Both the position numbers and the translations under genes were made by a program. Positions 25,942-35,116 of a stretch of DNA of 64,000 nt are shown here, in pieces. The stretch comes from Halobacterium noricense (GTDB lineage Archaea > Halobacteriota > Halobacteria > Halobacteriales > Halobacteriaceae), in contig NZ_CP089468.1 in the NCBI RefSeq assembly GCF_021233435.1, positions 1,116,001-1,180,000 of the forward strand. Direction: 5' to 3'. The notes under the pieces were generated by a model. The model saw only the letters and a list, made by a program, of their open reading frames with translations. It made no database searches and was not told the origin of the DNA. Positions within the stretch are counted from its first letter, which is position 1. Every line of letters begins with the position of its first letter.

Positions 25942-28848
25942 TTAGTTCTGGCGGAGTGCCAGCAGGGCAGCACCGAGGACGGCGATGAGCGCGATGCCCA
26001 TGCCGAAGCCGGGGATGCCGCCGCCGGACTCGCCGGAGGGTTCCGTCGTCTCAGCTGCGGTGGTCGACGGAGCTTCCGTGGTCGACGGAGCTTCCGTGGT
26101 CGACGGAGCTTCCGTGGTCGACGGAGCTTCCGTGGTCGACGGAGCCGTCGTCGTCTCTTCGACTTCCTCGACGATCTCGATGTCCTGACGGTCGGTGTTG
26201 TCACCGTCGGAGGCTTCGAGCGTGTACTCGCCAGGTTCGACGTTCGCAAGATCCATCTCAACGGACCACTGACCGTCAGTGCCCCATTCCTCCGTGCTTG
26301 CGAGCGTCATCGAGTCACCATCCTGGTCGAGGAGCTCGACCGTGATGGTGTTGTCGTCGGGATTGCGGTTCGTCTGCCCCTCAACTGTGAGGGTCCCGCC
26401 AGCCTCGACACCATCAACCGATTCGATGGTGGTGAGACCAGACGTAAGACGGATGTTCTGGGTGACGATCAGGTCGTCGCTGGCCGTGTCGTCAACCGTA
26501 TTCGCGAGGATGCGGTCACGGACCTGATTGCCCGTGCTGGAACCGCTTCCGTAACTCTCGATCTGATCCGCGAAGTCACTCACGGTATTCTCTTCGAGAC
26601 TGTAGTCTTCACCGAAGGTGTCGTCGCGACCAGGCGAGATGAGGTGCGCGGAAACCGTCCCTTCACTCAGGGGGTTCCCGTTCCTGTCAACCAGCTGGAT
26701 GTCTTCCTTGTCGAAGGTTCCGTCGTTATCGACGGAGACCGTCTCTGCGCCCACGTTCCCGCGGGAGTCGACAAATGCGGCGACGAGAGTGTCCTGACCG
26801 GGTGCGGTCCCTTCGACGTCAATCTGGCCGTCCTCCGTCGCGATCTGGCCGTTGTACGTCGTGAACGAACCGTTCAGCTCCGTGTCAGTCACCGTCAGCG
26901 AGGACGTGCTGCTGATACCACTGTTGAAGTCGGATGTCGACAGGGTATTGTCGACCTCGCCGTCACTATCATCGTCAGTGTCGGCGTCGGTCGCGTCAAT
27001 CACGCCCAGACGGTAGGTGCCCGGGAGCGAAAGCAGGTTGTTGCCGTAGTCGCCCTCGGAGATTGTGACGTCCTCCTCTTCGAAGGTGTTGTCGCTGTCG
27101 ACTTCGATCGTCCGATCACCGTCGATGCGGACGAGCTGGAAGTCGTTGTTGTCGCGAGCGTAGATTGCGACTTCGTTGGTACCTTCGTTCGCGGTACCGT
27201 TGACGTCAACTTCAGAGCCAACGACGTACGCACCGGAGGGACTGTCAAGCGAAACGTCGCCCTCGGTCACGTCGAACGACGTATCGTCGTCGGTTTCAGC
27301 GTCAGCGAGCGGGTTGGTGCCGGAGTCGGAGAGGGTGCCGTCATCTGCGTAGCCACCGGAGGCTTCGTAGAGGTCGATGTCGACGGACGAGTCATCGAGG
27401 TACTGCGTCTCGATGGACCCGACACCGTTGCCGCCGTCAATTTCGACGATTCCGTACGTGTAGTCGATGTCGTCGATGCTATTGACACTGGAGAGGTCAT
27501 CACCAGCGGCGTAAACGTTCCCGTCAGTGTCGACGATACCGGTTTCGCTGGTGTCACCGACGTTCCGCATGATGTTCGTGATGTTACTCACGGAGACATC
27601 ACGGAAGTCGCCGGAGTCGATCGTGACTGCGTGGAAGTTGCCTTCCGGGCTGTTTTCGATGGTGTACTGGAGGTTCTCACCCTGCACGACCTCCTCAGAC
27701 GCCAGGCTCAGCGTCGATGTCTGCGAGGACGAAATCGTCACGGAAACCGTCTCCGTGGCGTCCCCGAAGTCGAGGTCGTCAGCGCCCTCGACGGTGAACG
27801 TGTACTCACCGGCGTCAACAGCATTCGGGTTGATGTCGATGCGACCGTCGCCGTTCATCGTGTCGGTGTTATCGACGATTTCGTCGGTGACATCAAGGCC
27901 GTCTTCGTCTTCGACGGTCAGCTCGATGTCTTCAGCGTTGTCGTAGTTGTACTCGACGTAAACCGAGGCGTCCTGCTGTTGCGTGTTCAGAATCCCGCCG
28001 CTGACGTCAGACTCGGCGTTGTTCTGGACTTCGAGCGTCGTCACACGCGGCGTCGAGACGGTCAGGCCGCCGTCACCGAAGGGAGACGGACCGTCGTAGG
28101 TGCCCGTCGTCTGGTCTTCGGGGATCGGCATCGCGAGCGGGACGCCCTGGTCGGCGCCGCTTGCACGCTCGAAGCTACTTGCGCTCACGTCGTTCACGAA
28201 CTCAAGGTCACCTTCACCCTGGTAGACGGTCGAGTTCGGACCGACGGTCTCGTACTTGCCGTCGCCGACGTCAACGTCGTCGGAGCGACCGTCTGCCGGG
28301 CCAGTCGACTCAATAACCGTCACCGCGCTGGAGCGGGTGGCAGAGGACGTACTGTCATCGTTTGCGCCAGAGTCTTCAACGGAAACCGTCAGGTCAGAAG
28401 AAGCACCAGCGCTAGCAGCGGACGCGTCGATGACGGCACCATCAACGGTGATCGTGCCGGCGTCGACACCACTGCTGTCGGGCTGCAGGTTGAACGTGAT
28501 TTCGCCGTCAGTGTTCACCTGCTCATTCTGGCTAATCGAGACATCGTTACTAACCTGAACCTGGTTAGCGTCACTGAATTCGAAGTTAGCGGCGTCAAGG
28601 GACACCGTGAATTCGACGGTTTGACCGGAGTTGTCCGGGTTCAGGTTGCTGATGTCGAATGTGACATCCTCTGTTTGCTTGGTTGTACTCAGATCAATGT
28701 TGTTCTGCCCACCAACCTGGATGTTCTCCGGACTGGAGGCATTTGCCGCGGCGGCAGTTCCTGTGAACGCGATGCCGGCTGCGAATACGGAGCCGATCAT
28801 CAGCGCAGTCAGGAAGACCGCGCGGAGCTTATTTGTTGTATCAGTCAT
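25942..28848 (-). CDS. csg: S-layer glycoprotein with PGF-CTERM anchor
   Basis: 968 residues from ATG at 28848; the frame is open to 29106 but the extension is not protein-like. A 34-residue signal peptide (MTDTTNKLRAVFLTALM to AAA) leaves a mature start A-N-A-S. The body has several beta-sandwich repeats with VPLAMPIPEDQTTG, SIETQYLDDSSVDIDLY and ANTVDDTASDDLIV, recalled from H. salinarum csg. A Thr/Pro-rich stalk with four PSTTEA repeats precedes GGGIPGFG, a membrane helix and RQN, the archaeosortase-processed PGF-CTERM tail. Five N-x-S/T sequons were counted (NAS, NST, NIT, NGT, NGS). It forms the outer cell envelope. Confidence 0.95.
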   Translation of the reverse strand: MTDTTNKLRAVFLTALMIGSVFAAGIAFTGTAAAANASSPENIQVGGQNNIDLSTTKQTEDVTFDISNLNPDNSGQTVEFTVSLDAANFEFSDANQVQVSNDVSISQNEQVNTDGEITFNLQPDSSGVDAGTITVDGAVIDASAASAGASSDLTVSVEDSGANDDSTSSATRSSAVTVIESTGPADGRSDDVDVGDGKYETVGPNSTVYQGEGDLEFVNDVSASSFERASGADQGVPLAMPIPEDQTTGTYDGPSPFGDGGLTVSTPRVTTLEVQNNAESDVSGGILNTQQQDASVYVEYNYDNAEDIELTVEDEDGLDVTDEIVDNTDTMNGDGRIDINPNAVDAGEYTFTVEGADDLDFGDATETVSVTISSSQTSTLSLASEEVVQGENLQYTIENSPEGNFHAVTIDSGDFRDVSVSNITNIMRNVGDTSETGIVDTDGNVYAAGDDLSSVNSIDDIDYTYGIVEIDGGNGVGSIETQYLDDSSVDIDLYEASGGYADDGTLSDSGTNPLADAETDDDTSFDVTEGDVSLDSPSGAYVVGSEVDVNGTANEGTNEVAIYARDNNDFQLVRIDGDRTIEVDSDNTFEEEDVTISEGDYGNNLLSLPGTYRLGVIDATDADTDDDSDGEVDNTLSTSDFNSGISSTSSLTVTDTELNGSFTTYNGQIATEDGQIDVEGTAPGQDTLVAAFVDSRGNVGAETVSVDNDGTFDKEDIQLVDRNGNPLSEGTVSAHLISPGRDDTFGEDYSLEENTVSDFADQIESYGSGSSTGNQVRDRILANTVDDTASDDLIVTQNIRLTSGLTTIESVDGVEAGGTLTVEGQTNRNPDDNTITVELLDQDGDSMTLASTEEWGTDGQWSVEMDLANVEPGEYTLEASDGDNTDRQDIEIVEEVEETTTAPSTTEAPSTTEAPSTTEAPSTTEAPSTTAAETTEPSGESGGGIPGFGMGIALIAVLGAALLALRQN
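26062..26145 (-). repeat. 18-bp tandem repeats coding the Thr-rich S-layer stalk
   Basis: Plus-strand unit ggtcgacggagcttccgt occurs four times without a mismatch (26062-26133) and a fifth partial copy follows. It encodes APSTTE repeats. Identical DNA units in a coding region suggest recent slippage and variable stalk length. Confidence 0.85.
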
Positions 28849-29236
28849 GTGTTGTCTTCGTGACTGGATCGGTTCCAGTCGGACCAGACGACAGCTTCCA
28901 CCTGATTCCGCCGAAACGGTGAATCGGGGGTTTTCACAGCCGCCGTTCGGGTAGGGGTACCCGAATCTAAGTGCATCCGTTGGTAAATGCTTTCTGTATT
29001 CTGCAGTCGCCGTAGCTACGACATGAAGAGGATCCGAGGCAGTATCGGCGAACACTCGACGCCATCGAATGCGGTGTAGTGACCTCATGTGCGCCAATAT
29101 CCACATAGTGGCACTGCTTCCTTGCTACTCCTCTTGTCAGTTAGTATGTTTTCCCGTTCGCGTGCGAAGCATCCCATACTCATGACCGCGACCTAATACA
29201 TAGTTTCAATGTGGATGCGAGTCAACCCAGCCTATA
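28849..29236. promoter_or_regulatory. S-layer gene upstream region with hairpin
   Basis: Holds the S-layer promoter and leader. At 28946-28965 ttcgggta-gggg-tacccgaa is a perfect 8-bp inverted repeat about 100 bp before the S-layer start, either an operator or a 5'-leader hairpin. No unambiguous TATA box was found. The right part also serves the divergent gene at 29237. Confidence 0.45.
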
Positions 29237-30871
29237 ATGGGACGCATGAACGCGGGACTTCTGCGTATCTTCCCGGTTATTGCCTGCTTGTTCGTGGTTG
29301 CGGCGGGGATTCCAGCAGTTGGGGCGGCACCCCCAGCCCAGGCAATCGAACACTCAGAGCAGGCAACCGAGCACGAAGTTGATGCGGGCGCGCACGTGAA
29401 CAACCAGCAGTCGACCTCCCCAAATATCTCTGTGACGGTGGCTGGGACGCAGCTCCCCGCTGGGGGTGAGCGCACAACGACGAATAACCCGCAGTTACAC
29501 TTGGATGTCACGGGTGATGCACCGATTGAAATTATTTCCGTTCGTATCGATGACGAGACCCGCCGGTCGTACGTGCCGAATGCTAGTTCATTTACTGAGC
29601 AAACGACACTCAACTTGGATTCCGGGACGCACGACCTCTCCATCGTCATGCGAACGACGACCGGGACGACGACGTATTCCGCGACCGTTACAGAAGATTC
29701 GGCAGCGCCACTCTTGACGTTCGAATCACCGATCTCTGCAGGATTCGTCGGTGAAAACGGAAGCTATGAGCAGTTAAACAACTCATACACGCTAAATCAA
29801 TCTAGCGTTGAGCTGAACGCGAAGATACACGACCAGTCAGACGTCTCTCGTGTTATAATTGAGCAGCGGTACAGCTATCAGTATGGTGGCAGCCCAGAAG
29901 ATTCGACGACTCGCATCGAGATCACAGAGCCTAACGAAACTCTCTCGCAACATCTCCGTCTCGGCCCGGTCCAGCCGGATGTGGGTAGTGGTGTGAATAC
30001 GCTGCGAATCGAACTTCGTGACGAATATGGCCACATTCGTGAGTACGAAACGCAGATCCGTGTAGAGGATGATGCACCACCAAATATTTCGGTGCTTGAG
30101 CACCACCCGGTTGCAACGCGTTCCGCCGTTCGAATCAACGCCACAGCCCAAGACCGAGTCGGCTTAGCGTCAGTCGGGTACCGCGCTGGTCCGAAGAATG
30201 GCTCCGGGCAACAGTATTTATACACAGAACGACAGCCGACTAAACAAGCCGTCAATCGGATCGTTACTCCGACAGTAGAGGTCCGTGATGGGACGAAGAA
30301 TATCACGCTTATCGCTACCGACCACGCTGGCAACACAGCGATGCAAGAAACATCAGTTAACTATACAGAGCTTGTCACACCTGAAATCCGGTTTAACCGG
30401 TCGCAGTCCGGATCAGTTGGTCCCCGGACGATTCAAGCTGCAGGCGAGGTCTATGATGGACAAATCTCCCGCGTGCGCGTAGAAACGTTAACACCAGATG
30501 GCGACACGATCGATATCAACTCCGTCTACAGCGGCGGCGTGACCGAGGCTGTCTCCTTCGAGGAACACCTTGATGCTGAATCCTACCCCGCAGCGGTTCG
30601 CGTTCGCGTTCTCGATACAACAGGCACTGAGCATACGAAGACCATCGAATTATCACAATCCGAGCCGATTGACGACCCCGCCCAACAAGAGGAAACAGAG
30701 ACGGCGACAGTCGGTTCAGTTTCGTCTCCCGACCCAATTGCCCCCGTTCCATCACAATCCGGCTCACTCCCGCAGCGCGTTCTCTCATTCATCAGCCAGC
30801 ACGCTCTCGCACTCGCCCTGCTAATCTCGCTGTTGGCCGCTGTTTTCGCCTTCCAGCAACGACGAAACTAG
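29237..30871 (+). CDS. Secreted, C-terminally anchored beta-sandwich surface protein
   Basis: 544 residues; ATG at 29246 is an alternative start. A signal peptide (FPVIACLFVVAAGIPAVGA) is followed by several Ig/cadherin-like modules with the recurring DDAPPNISVLEHH, AQDRVGLASVGYR and DHAGNTAMQ pattern. There are many N-glycosylation sequons (for example NAS, NGS, NNS, NQS, NET, NIS and NIT). A Glu/Thr-rich linker leads to a single C-terminal helix (LALALLISLLAAVFAF) and QQRRN. It is divergent from the S-layer gene. Function unknown; probably a cell-surface structural or adhesion protein. Confidence 0.78.
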   Translation: MGRMNAGLLRIFPVIACLFVVAAGIPAVGAAPPAQAIEHSEQATEHEVDAGAHVNNQQSTSPNISVTVAGTQLPAGGERTTTNNPQLHLDVTGDAPIEIISVRIDDETRRSYVPNASSFTEQTTLNLDSGTHDLSIVMRTTTGTTTYSATVTEDSAAPLLTFESPISAGFVGENGSYEQLNNSYTLNQSSVELNAKIHDQSDVSRVIIEQRYSYQYGGSPEDSTTRIEITEPNETLSQHLRLGPVQPDVGSGVNTLRIELRDEYGHIREYETQIRVEDDAPPNISVLEHHPVATRSAVRINATAQDRVGLASVGYRAGPKNGSGQQYLYTERQPTKQAVNRIVTPTVEVRDGTKNITLIATDHAGNTAMQETSVNYTELVTPEIRFNRSQSGSVGPRTIQAAGEVYDGQISRVRVETLTPDGDTIDINSVYSGGVTEAVSFEEHLDAESYPAAVRVRVLDTTGTEHTKTIELSQSEPIDDPAQQEETETATVGSVSSPDPIAPVPSQSGSLPQRVLSFISQHALALALLISLLAAVFAFQQRRN

Positions 30872-30905
30872 TCTCGTCGTCAAGAAACGTGCAGGATGCG
30901 GCGGG

Positions 30906-32048
30906 TCAGCCCCGAAGCGCCTCAACAGGCGAATCATTCGCTGCTTTCCACGCGGGGTAGAGGCCACTGATCACACTCGCACCAACCGCGAACGCGAATC
31001 CGTACAGGAGATACCGAGAACTCTCCCACGCCAACACGGCCATCGCGTCGCCAGTGAGCACACGAAACAGGAGGAAACCAACGCCTAGCGAGCCGAGTGC
31101 GCCGACCAGTCCACCGAGTACACCGAGGAATGCGGCCTCAGTCAGAATCATGCGGAGGACCTCGCCACGACGAATGCCGACCGCCCGAAGTACACCGATC
31201 TCACCGCGTCGTTCGATCGTACTCATTAACATCACGTTCAAGATCGCGACGCTCGCGACGAACAACGAGATTGACCCGATTCCGAGGAGTGCCAACTCAA
31301 GCGTATTCATGAACGTGGTGATGCCACCCTGGATATCAGCGCTTGTCTGGATGCTCAGCAGTTCTTCTTCATTCCGCCCGTCCGTGTTGAAATGGGCGTC
31401 AAGCCGATCACCGATCGACGTGACTGCGTCGCCGCCTGCCGCGACAACCGTCACCGAATCATACTGGTCTTGATCAGACAGTGCTGACAGCGGCAACACG
31501 AGCTGCCCACCACCGAATCCAAAGCCACCGTCAGACTCAATCAATCCCCGAATCCGATAGAGCTGGCCATCGTACTCGACTGGGTCGCCAAGTTCAAGCC
31601 CCAGTTCTTGGGCCGTACTATTCGAGAGTAAGGCTCCGGTCTGCAATCGGTCTGGGACCTCACCCGAGGAGACGTCATAGAGTTCGCTCGCCTCCGTCAC
31701 TCCTGTGACGCTCACCCGGACGTCCTCCCCTCTCGAAGAGACGTCGGTGTCGTTTGTTTTCTGCTCGACGACCGCGGCATCGGTGACAAGACTCTCTATT
31801 TCGTCGAGCTGTGCCTGCGTGACGCCGTCCTCGGGACTGTCATCGCCGGCCGTGATCGTTACCTCGTTGGCGATGTCCCCCAACTGGGAGGTTGCCTGTT
31901 GGTTGATCGCGACACCAGCCATGCCCAGCGACGCGATCGAAATCACACCGATGACGATGCCGAGTGCCGCGAGGGCGGTTCGAACGCGATTTCGGCCGAG
32001 GTTGCGCCACGCCATCAACACGCTCGGAAATCGCGACAGCAGACTCAT
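30906..32048 (-). CDS. ABC transporter permease, MacB/FtsX type
   Basis: 380 residues. An N-terminal helix (ALAALGIVIGVISIASLGMAG) is followed by a large MacB-type extracellular domain, then an FtsX domain with three helices: NTLELALLGIGSISLFVASVAI, RGEIGVLRAVGIRRGEVLRM and the final FAFAVGASVISGLYPAWKAA with SPVEALRG. This four-helix layout is typical of lipoprotein or efflux permeases. The start overlaps the ATPase stop (ATGA). It works with the next two upstream genes as one exporter. Confidence 0.92.
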   Translation of the reverse strand: MSLLSRFPSVLMAWRNLGRNRVRTALAALGIVIGVISIASLGMAGVAINQQATSQLGDIANEVTITAGDDSPEDGVTQAQLDEIESLVTDAAVVEQKTNDTDVSSRGEDVRVSVTGVTEASELYDVSSGEVPDRLQTGALLSNSTAQELGLELGDPVEYDGQLYRIRGLIESDGGFGFGGGQLVLPLSALSDQDQYDSVTVVAAGGDAVTSIGDRLDAHFNTDGRNEEELLSIQTSADIQGGITTFMNTLELALLGIGSISLFVASVAILNVMLMSTIERRGEIGVLRAVGIRRGEVLRMILTEAAFLGVLGGLVGALGSLGVGFLLFRVLTGDAMAVLAWESSRYLLYGFAFAVGASVISGLYPAWKAANDSPVEALRG

Positions 32049-32710
32049 GACTGAATCACGCCATCCACGATGCGAACGACTCGGTCTGAATACTGCTCTA
32101 GCTGCTTGTCGTGGGTGATTGCAACGATCGCGATGTTTTCCTCGTCTTTGAGCCGCGTCATCTCCTCAAGAATTGTCCGCCCCGTATCTTGGTCGAGGTT
32201 GCCGGTTGGCTCGTCAGCGAGCAGAATATCGGGCTGGTTGATGAGCGAGCGGGCGATTGCCACGCGTTGTTTCTGGCCACCAGAGAGCTGTTTTGGCGTA
32301 TGATCGAGCCGATCACCAAGACCAACCCGCTTCAACAACTCGATTGCGCGATCATGGCGGTCAACGGACGTATCCCACATCGAGGGGAGCTCGACGTTCT
32401 CGACGGCCGTCAGCATCGGGAGTAAGTGGAACGACTGGAAGATGAAGCCCAGTTCCGCTCGTCGTTCCTCCGTGCGTTCGTCCTCACTGAAGTCAGTAAC
32501 ATCCCGCCCATCAAGGAATACAGATCCGGCGGTTGGTGAATCCAGTAACCCGATCATGTTGAGCATCGTGCTCTTTCCGGAGCCGGATGGACCGACAACA
32601 GTAACCATCTCCCCCCGATCGGCGTGGAAGTCGATGCCCTTCAGGGCGTCGACGGTTTCAGCGCCACTCTGATAGCGCTTGACGACATCCTCCAGCTGAA
32701 TCACACTCAT
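32045..32710 (-). CDS. ABC transporter ATP-binding protein, MacB/LolD type
   Basis: 221 residues from ATG at 32710 (MSVIQLEDVVKRYQ), chosen because it overlaps the upstream stop as ATGA. Walker A GPSGSGKSTM, Q-loop FIFQSFHLLPMLT, signature LSGGQKQRVAIARSL and Walker B ILLADEPTGNLD are all intact. It energises the permease at 30906 by mechanotransmission across the membrane. Confidence 0.95.
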   Translation of the reverse strand: MSVIQLEDVVKRYQSGAETVDALKGIDFHADRGEMVTVVGPSGSGKSTMLNMIGLLDSPTAGSVFLDGRDVTDFSEDERTEERRAELGFIFQSFHLLPMLTAVENVELPSMWDTSVDRHDRAIELLKRVGLGDRLDHTPKQLSGGQKQRVAIARSLINQPDILLADEPTGNLDQDTGRTILEEMTRLKDEENIAIVAITHDKQLEQYSDRVVRIVDGVIQS

Positions 32711-33882
32711 TGGACACGCCAACGGTAGATAACTGCCGCCAGCCCAACGAGGAGGAGTGCCCCGACCGCAAGAACCGTCACCGGGAGGCCACCTGACGTA
32801 TCGTTTTGCGGCGGCTGCTGGCGGGCCGCATTTCTATCGCTGCTCACGCGTTCGGACACATCAACGGGAACCACCTCCGAGAATTGCTCCCCATCGACGG
32901 AATAGTTGACTTGCACCGGGAGTTCGTCAACAGTTGATTCGGCAGTAACCGTTACTTCGAACGTCGCGAACTCGCTGGTTTCGATGGAGCCGACGAAGTA
33001 ACCCCCGTTTGAGGACAACCCCTCAGTAGGCGCAACATTGATGAGTACGGAGTTTGCATCACCACTCCCTAGATTTGATGCATCACCACTAATCGTGTAT
33101 GCCGTTCCCTGAGCAGTGGTCTCAATCCCGGTTAACGCCATCTCCGCGGCTCGCTGTGGATTATACCGCAGAGTTGTATCCGTCGTTCGGGGCTGCTGTT
33201 CGTCGGTAAGCCGATACTGTGCACGAACCGTGACCGCTCCCGCGGGGATATCACCGCCTTCGAAGGAGACTGTCTGTGACTGGCTCCCGGAGATGTTTGA
33301 CACCGGTGCGCGATCGACAATTTCGCCATCGGCACGCACCTGTACCTCACCGGATTCAATCGCCACAGTCCCATACTGCGTAACCGTTGCTGCAATTCCC
33401 GTTGAACCGTTCACCGATTGCGCTTTGGCCGTGACCCCGACGTCGGTTGCACGTTCTTCGACCGTAATGTAGACCGATTTCTGAACGACGAACACGCTAC
33501 TGTCCGGATTAGTGCCACGGGCCGTGACCACAACTCGGTGTGTCCCAGGATCTTCGAAGGTGTGTGAAAGCGGCACTTCAATCGAGTCGCCACCGCCGAG
33601 CCGGCCGAGATTATCTGCAGAATTGAGCTTGGACTGGCCACGAACACTCACTTCAGTTAATCTCGCATTCCCACCGGCCGACTCAGAGTTCGTAACGGTC
33701 GGCGTGATAATAACTTCTGCATCAGTGGTCGGTTCATTCGGGGCAACTGTAATCTCACCAATCGTGACTGATGCATCGGAATTGGGTGTCGATTGAGCCG
33801 CTGTTATCGGAGCAAACGCTGCTGTCGAGAGTAGCACAACTATCGCGACGAGAACTCCCATCCGGTGGGCCTTGTCAATCAT
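32707..33882 (-). CDS. Exported membrane-anchored CARDB-like partner of the ABC exporter
   Basis: 391 residues. A signal peptide (MGVLVAIVVLLSTAAFAP then ITAAQ) is followed by three or four beta-sandwich modules of the COG1361/CARDB kind (GEITVAPNEPTTDAEVIITPTVTN, VGVTAKAQSV, LTGIETTAQGTAYTISG). One C-terminal helix (LPVTVLAVGALLLVGLAAVIY) and RWRVQ follow. It is the first gene of the ABC operon, so it plausibly plays the MacA-like extracytoplasmic role, though it shares no recognisable MacA sequence. Confidence 0.8.
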   Translation of the reverse strand: MIDKAHRMGVLVAIVVLLSTAAFAPITAAQSTPNSDASVTIGEITVAPNEPTTDAEVIITPTVTNSESAGGNARLTEVSVRGQSKLNSADNLGRLGGGDSIEVPLSHTFEDPGTHRVVVTARGTNPDSSVFVVQKSVYITVEERATDVGVTAKAQSVNGSTGIAATVTQYGTVAIESGEVQVRADGEIVDRAPVSNISGSQSQTVSFEGGDIPAGAVTVRAQYRLTDEQQPRTTDTTLRYNPQRAAEMALTGIETTAQGTAYTISGDASNLGSGDANSVLINVAPTEGLSSNGGYFVGSIETSEFATFEVTVTAESTVDELPVQVNYSVDGEQFSEVVPVDVSERVSSDRNAARQQPPQNDTSGGLPVTVLAVGALLLVGLAAVIYRWRVQ

Positions 33883-34046
33883 GCATGCACCTCACGGGGG
33901 TATCCTCGTTTCGGGAGGTGGGCGGGACCAACATACGCTGTTTACGTAGTTCCCACTGAAATGTATTGTTCAACCTCACCCAAGCATTAGCGTGCCGTAC
34001 GATTGGGGCATTAACGCACCAAATGAAGATAATCCTATAATTCAGT

Positions 34047-34688
34047 CTAGTGTTGCCCAGTTCCTCCTTCAAGAAGAGTTTCACGGAGATATGCGTGAGT
34101 CGCTTTGCGAACCGGCTCTAAATCGATTGTTGTCGTGACTCGACGGAGCAGCACTCCCGTAGCAAGCGTCGTGAGCACCGCTGCAACATGGTCTGCATTC
34201 ACGTCACGAAACGCGCCCTCGTCAATCCCACGCTGGATGATATCCGCAATATGGTTCTGGTGGAGCTGGTCGATCTTCGTGACCTTCGCTTGGTATGCTT
34301 GGGTGTGGGCAGCCTGTGCTCGGATTTGAATGAAGACTTGAATCGTCGCTTCGGACGGTGGCGATAACGTTGGCGACTCCGTCGACGTCTCCTGTCCGAA
34401 GACGACTTGGTCGATAAATCGCTGCAGTTGCTGCAGTGGCTCCGTGCCATCTGGCTGAACCGTTCGATATTTGATTTCCTCGATAACGTAATCGACGAGC
34501 GCCAGGAGGAGACTGTCTTTGTCCGAGTAGTGGTGGTATACAGATGCCTTTTGGAGGCCGACTTCGTCCGCAATTCGGTTCATGGACAGGCCACTATAGC
34601 CGTGTTGCTGGAGAACAAGAAAGGCCGCTCGGAGAATTTCCTCTCGGGTGTCTTCGGGAGGTCCCTCGAATGGACTCTCGATATCCAT
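34047..34688 (-). CDS. TetR/AcrR family transcriptional regulator
   Basis: 213 residues. The N-terminal HTH is clear: TREEILRAAFLVLQQHGYSGLS, RIADEVGLQKASVYHHYSDKD. The C-terminal helical half binds an unknown ligand. It sits between the ABC exporter operon (minus) and the MMPL operon (plus), the usual place for a repressor of efflux genes. A 10-bp palindrome lies about 75 bp upstream of its own start, so autoregulation is likely. Confidence 0.92.
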   Translation of the reverse strand: MDIESPFEGPPEDTREEILRAAFLVLQQHGYSGLSMNRIADEVGLQKASVYHHYSDKDSLLLALVDYVIEEIKYRTVQPDGTEPLQQLQRFIDQVVFGQETSTESPTLSPPSEATIQVFIQIRAQAAHTQAYQAKVTKIDQLHQNHIADIIQRGIDEGAFRDVNADHVAAVLTTLATGVLLRRVTTTIDLEPVRKATHAYLRETLLEGGTGQH

Positions 34689-35116
34689 AGCTGGATTTTG
34701 CGTAGCGTAGTCTTTGGGCTTGTGGGTTGGAAGAGATGAGAAGATTGATTGTCTCCCGACCGTTCGGTAGGCATGGGTTTGATGAGAACTGTACTGTAAC
34801 TCAGTAAGTACGATCCGTCGATTGTAGCGTCATGCGAGTGTATTTCAGGTAGCCTGCATTGTAATGAAGGGCCGCACGAACTACAGAGGGATCCTCACAG
34901 GGTGGGAGGTAGCAACATATCTGTTGGATCGTCGAGCCGAGCATACGTATGGAAGCATTAGTGACGATGAGTATAACCGAACACCGCAGACCAGTAGGTT
35001 GATAATCGCCCACTGGGGACTGATTAAATGATTAGTCAACAGCAGTCGTGTTTGACCAACACATTCGCCCACGAATTACTACCAATGAAATCCATTCAAA
35101 CCACCAGAGTTAGCCC
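34689..35116. promoter_or_regulatory. Intergenic control region with TetR-type operator
   Basis: At 34759-34768 accgttcggt has perfect ACCG/CGGT arms about a TT centre, within cccgaccgttcggtagg. This kind of palindrome is typical of TetR operators. The rest up to 35116 shows no gene; the MMPL operon promoter should lie in its last 40 bp. Confidence 0.5.

Noticed and set aside
26062-26145. Possible CRISPR-like array
   Set aside because: Units are contiguous 18-mers without spacers and encode a Thr-rich stalk in frame.
26644-28863. 739-residue open frame antisense to the S-layer gene
   Set aside because: Val/Arg-rich shadow with no signal peptide or domain; the minus frame is a clear S-layer glycoprotein.
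28849-29106. N-terminal extension of the S-layer reading frame
   Set aside because: The signal peptide starts at 28848; the extension has no hydrophobic or domain character and covers the promoter region.
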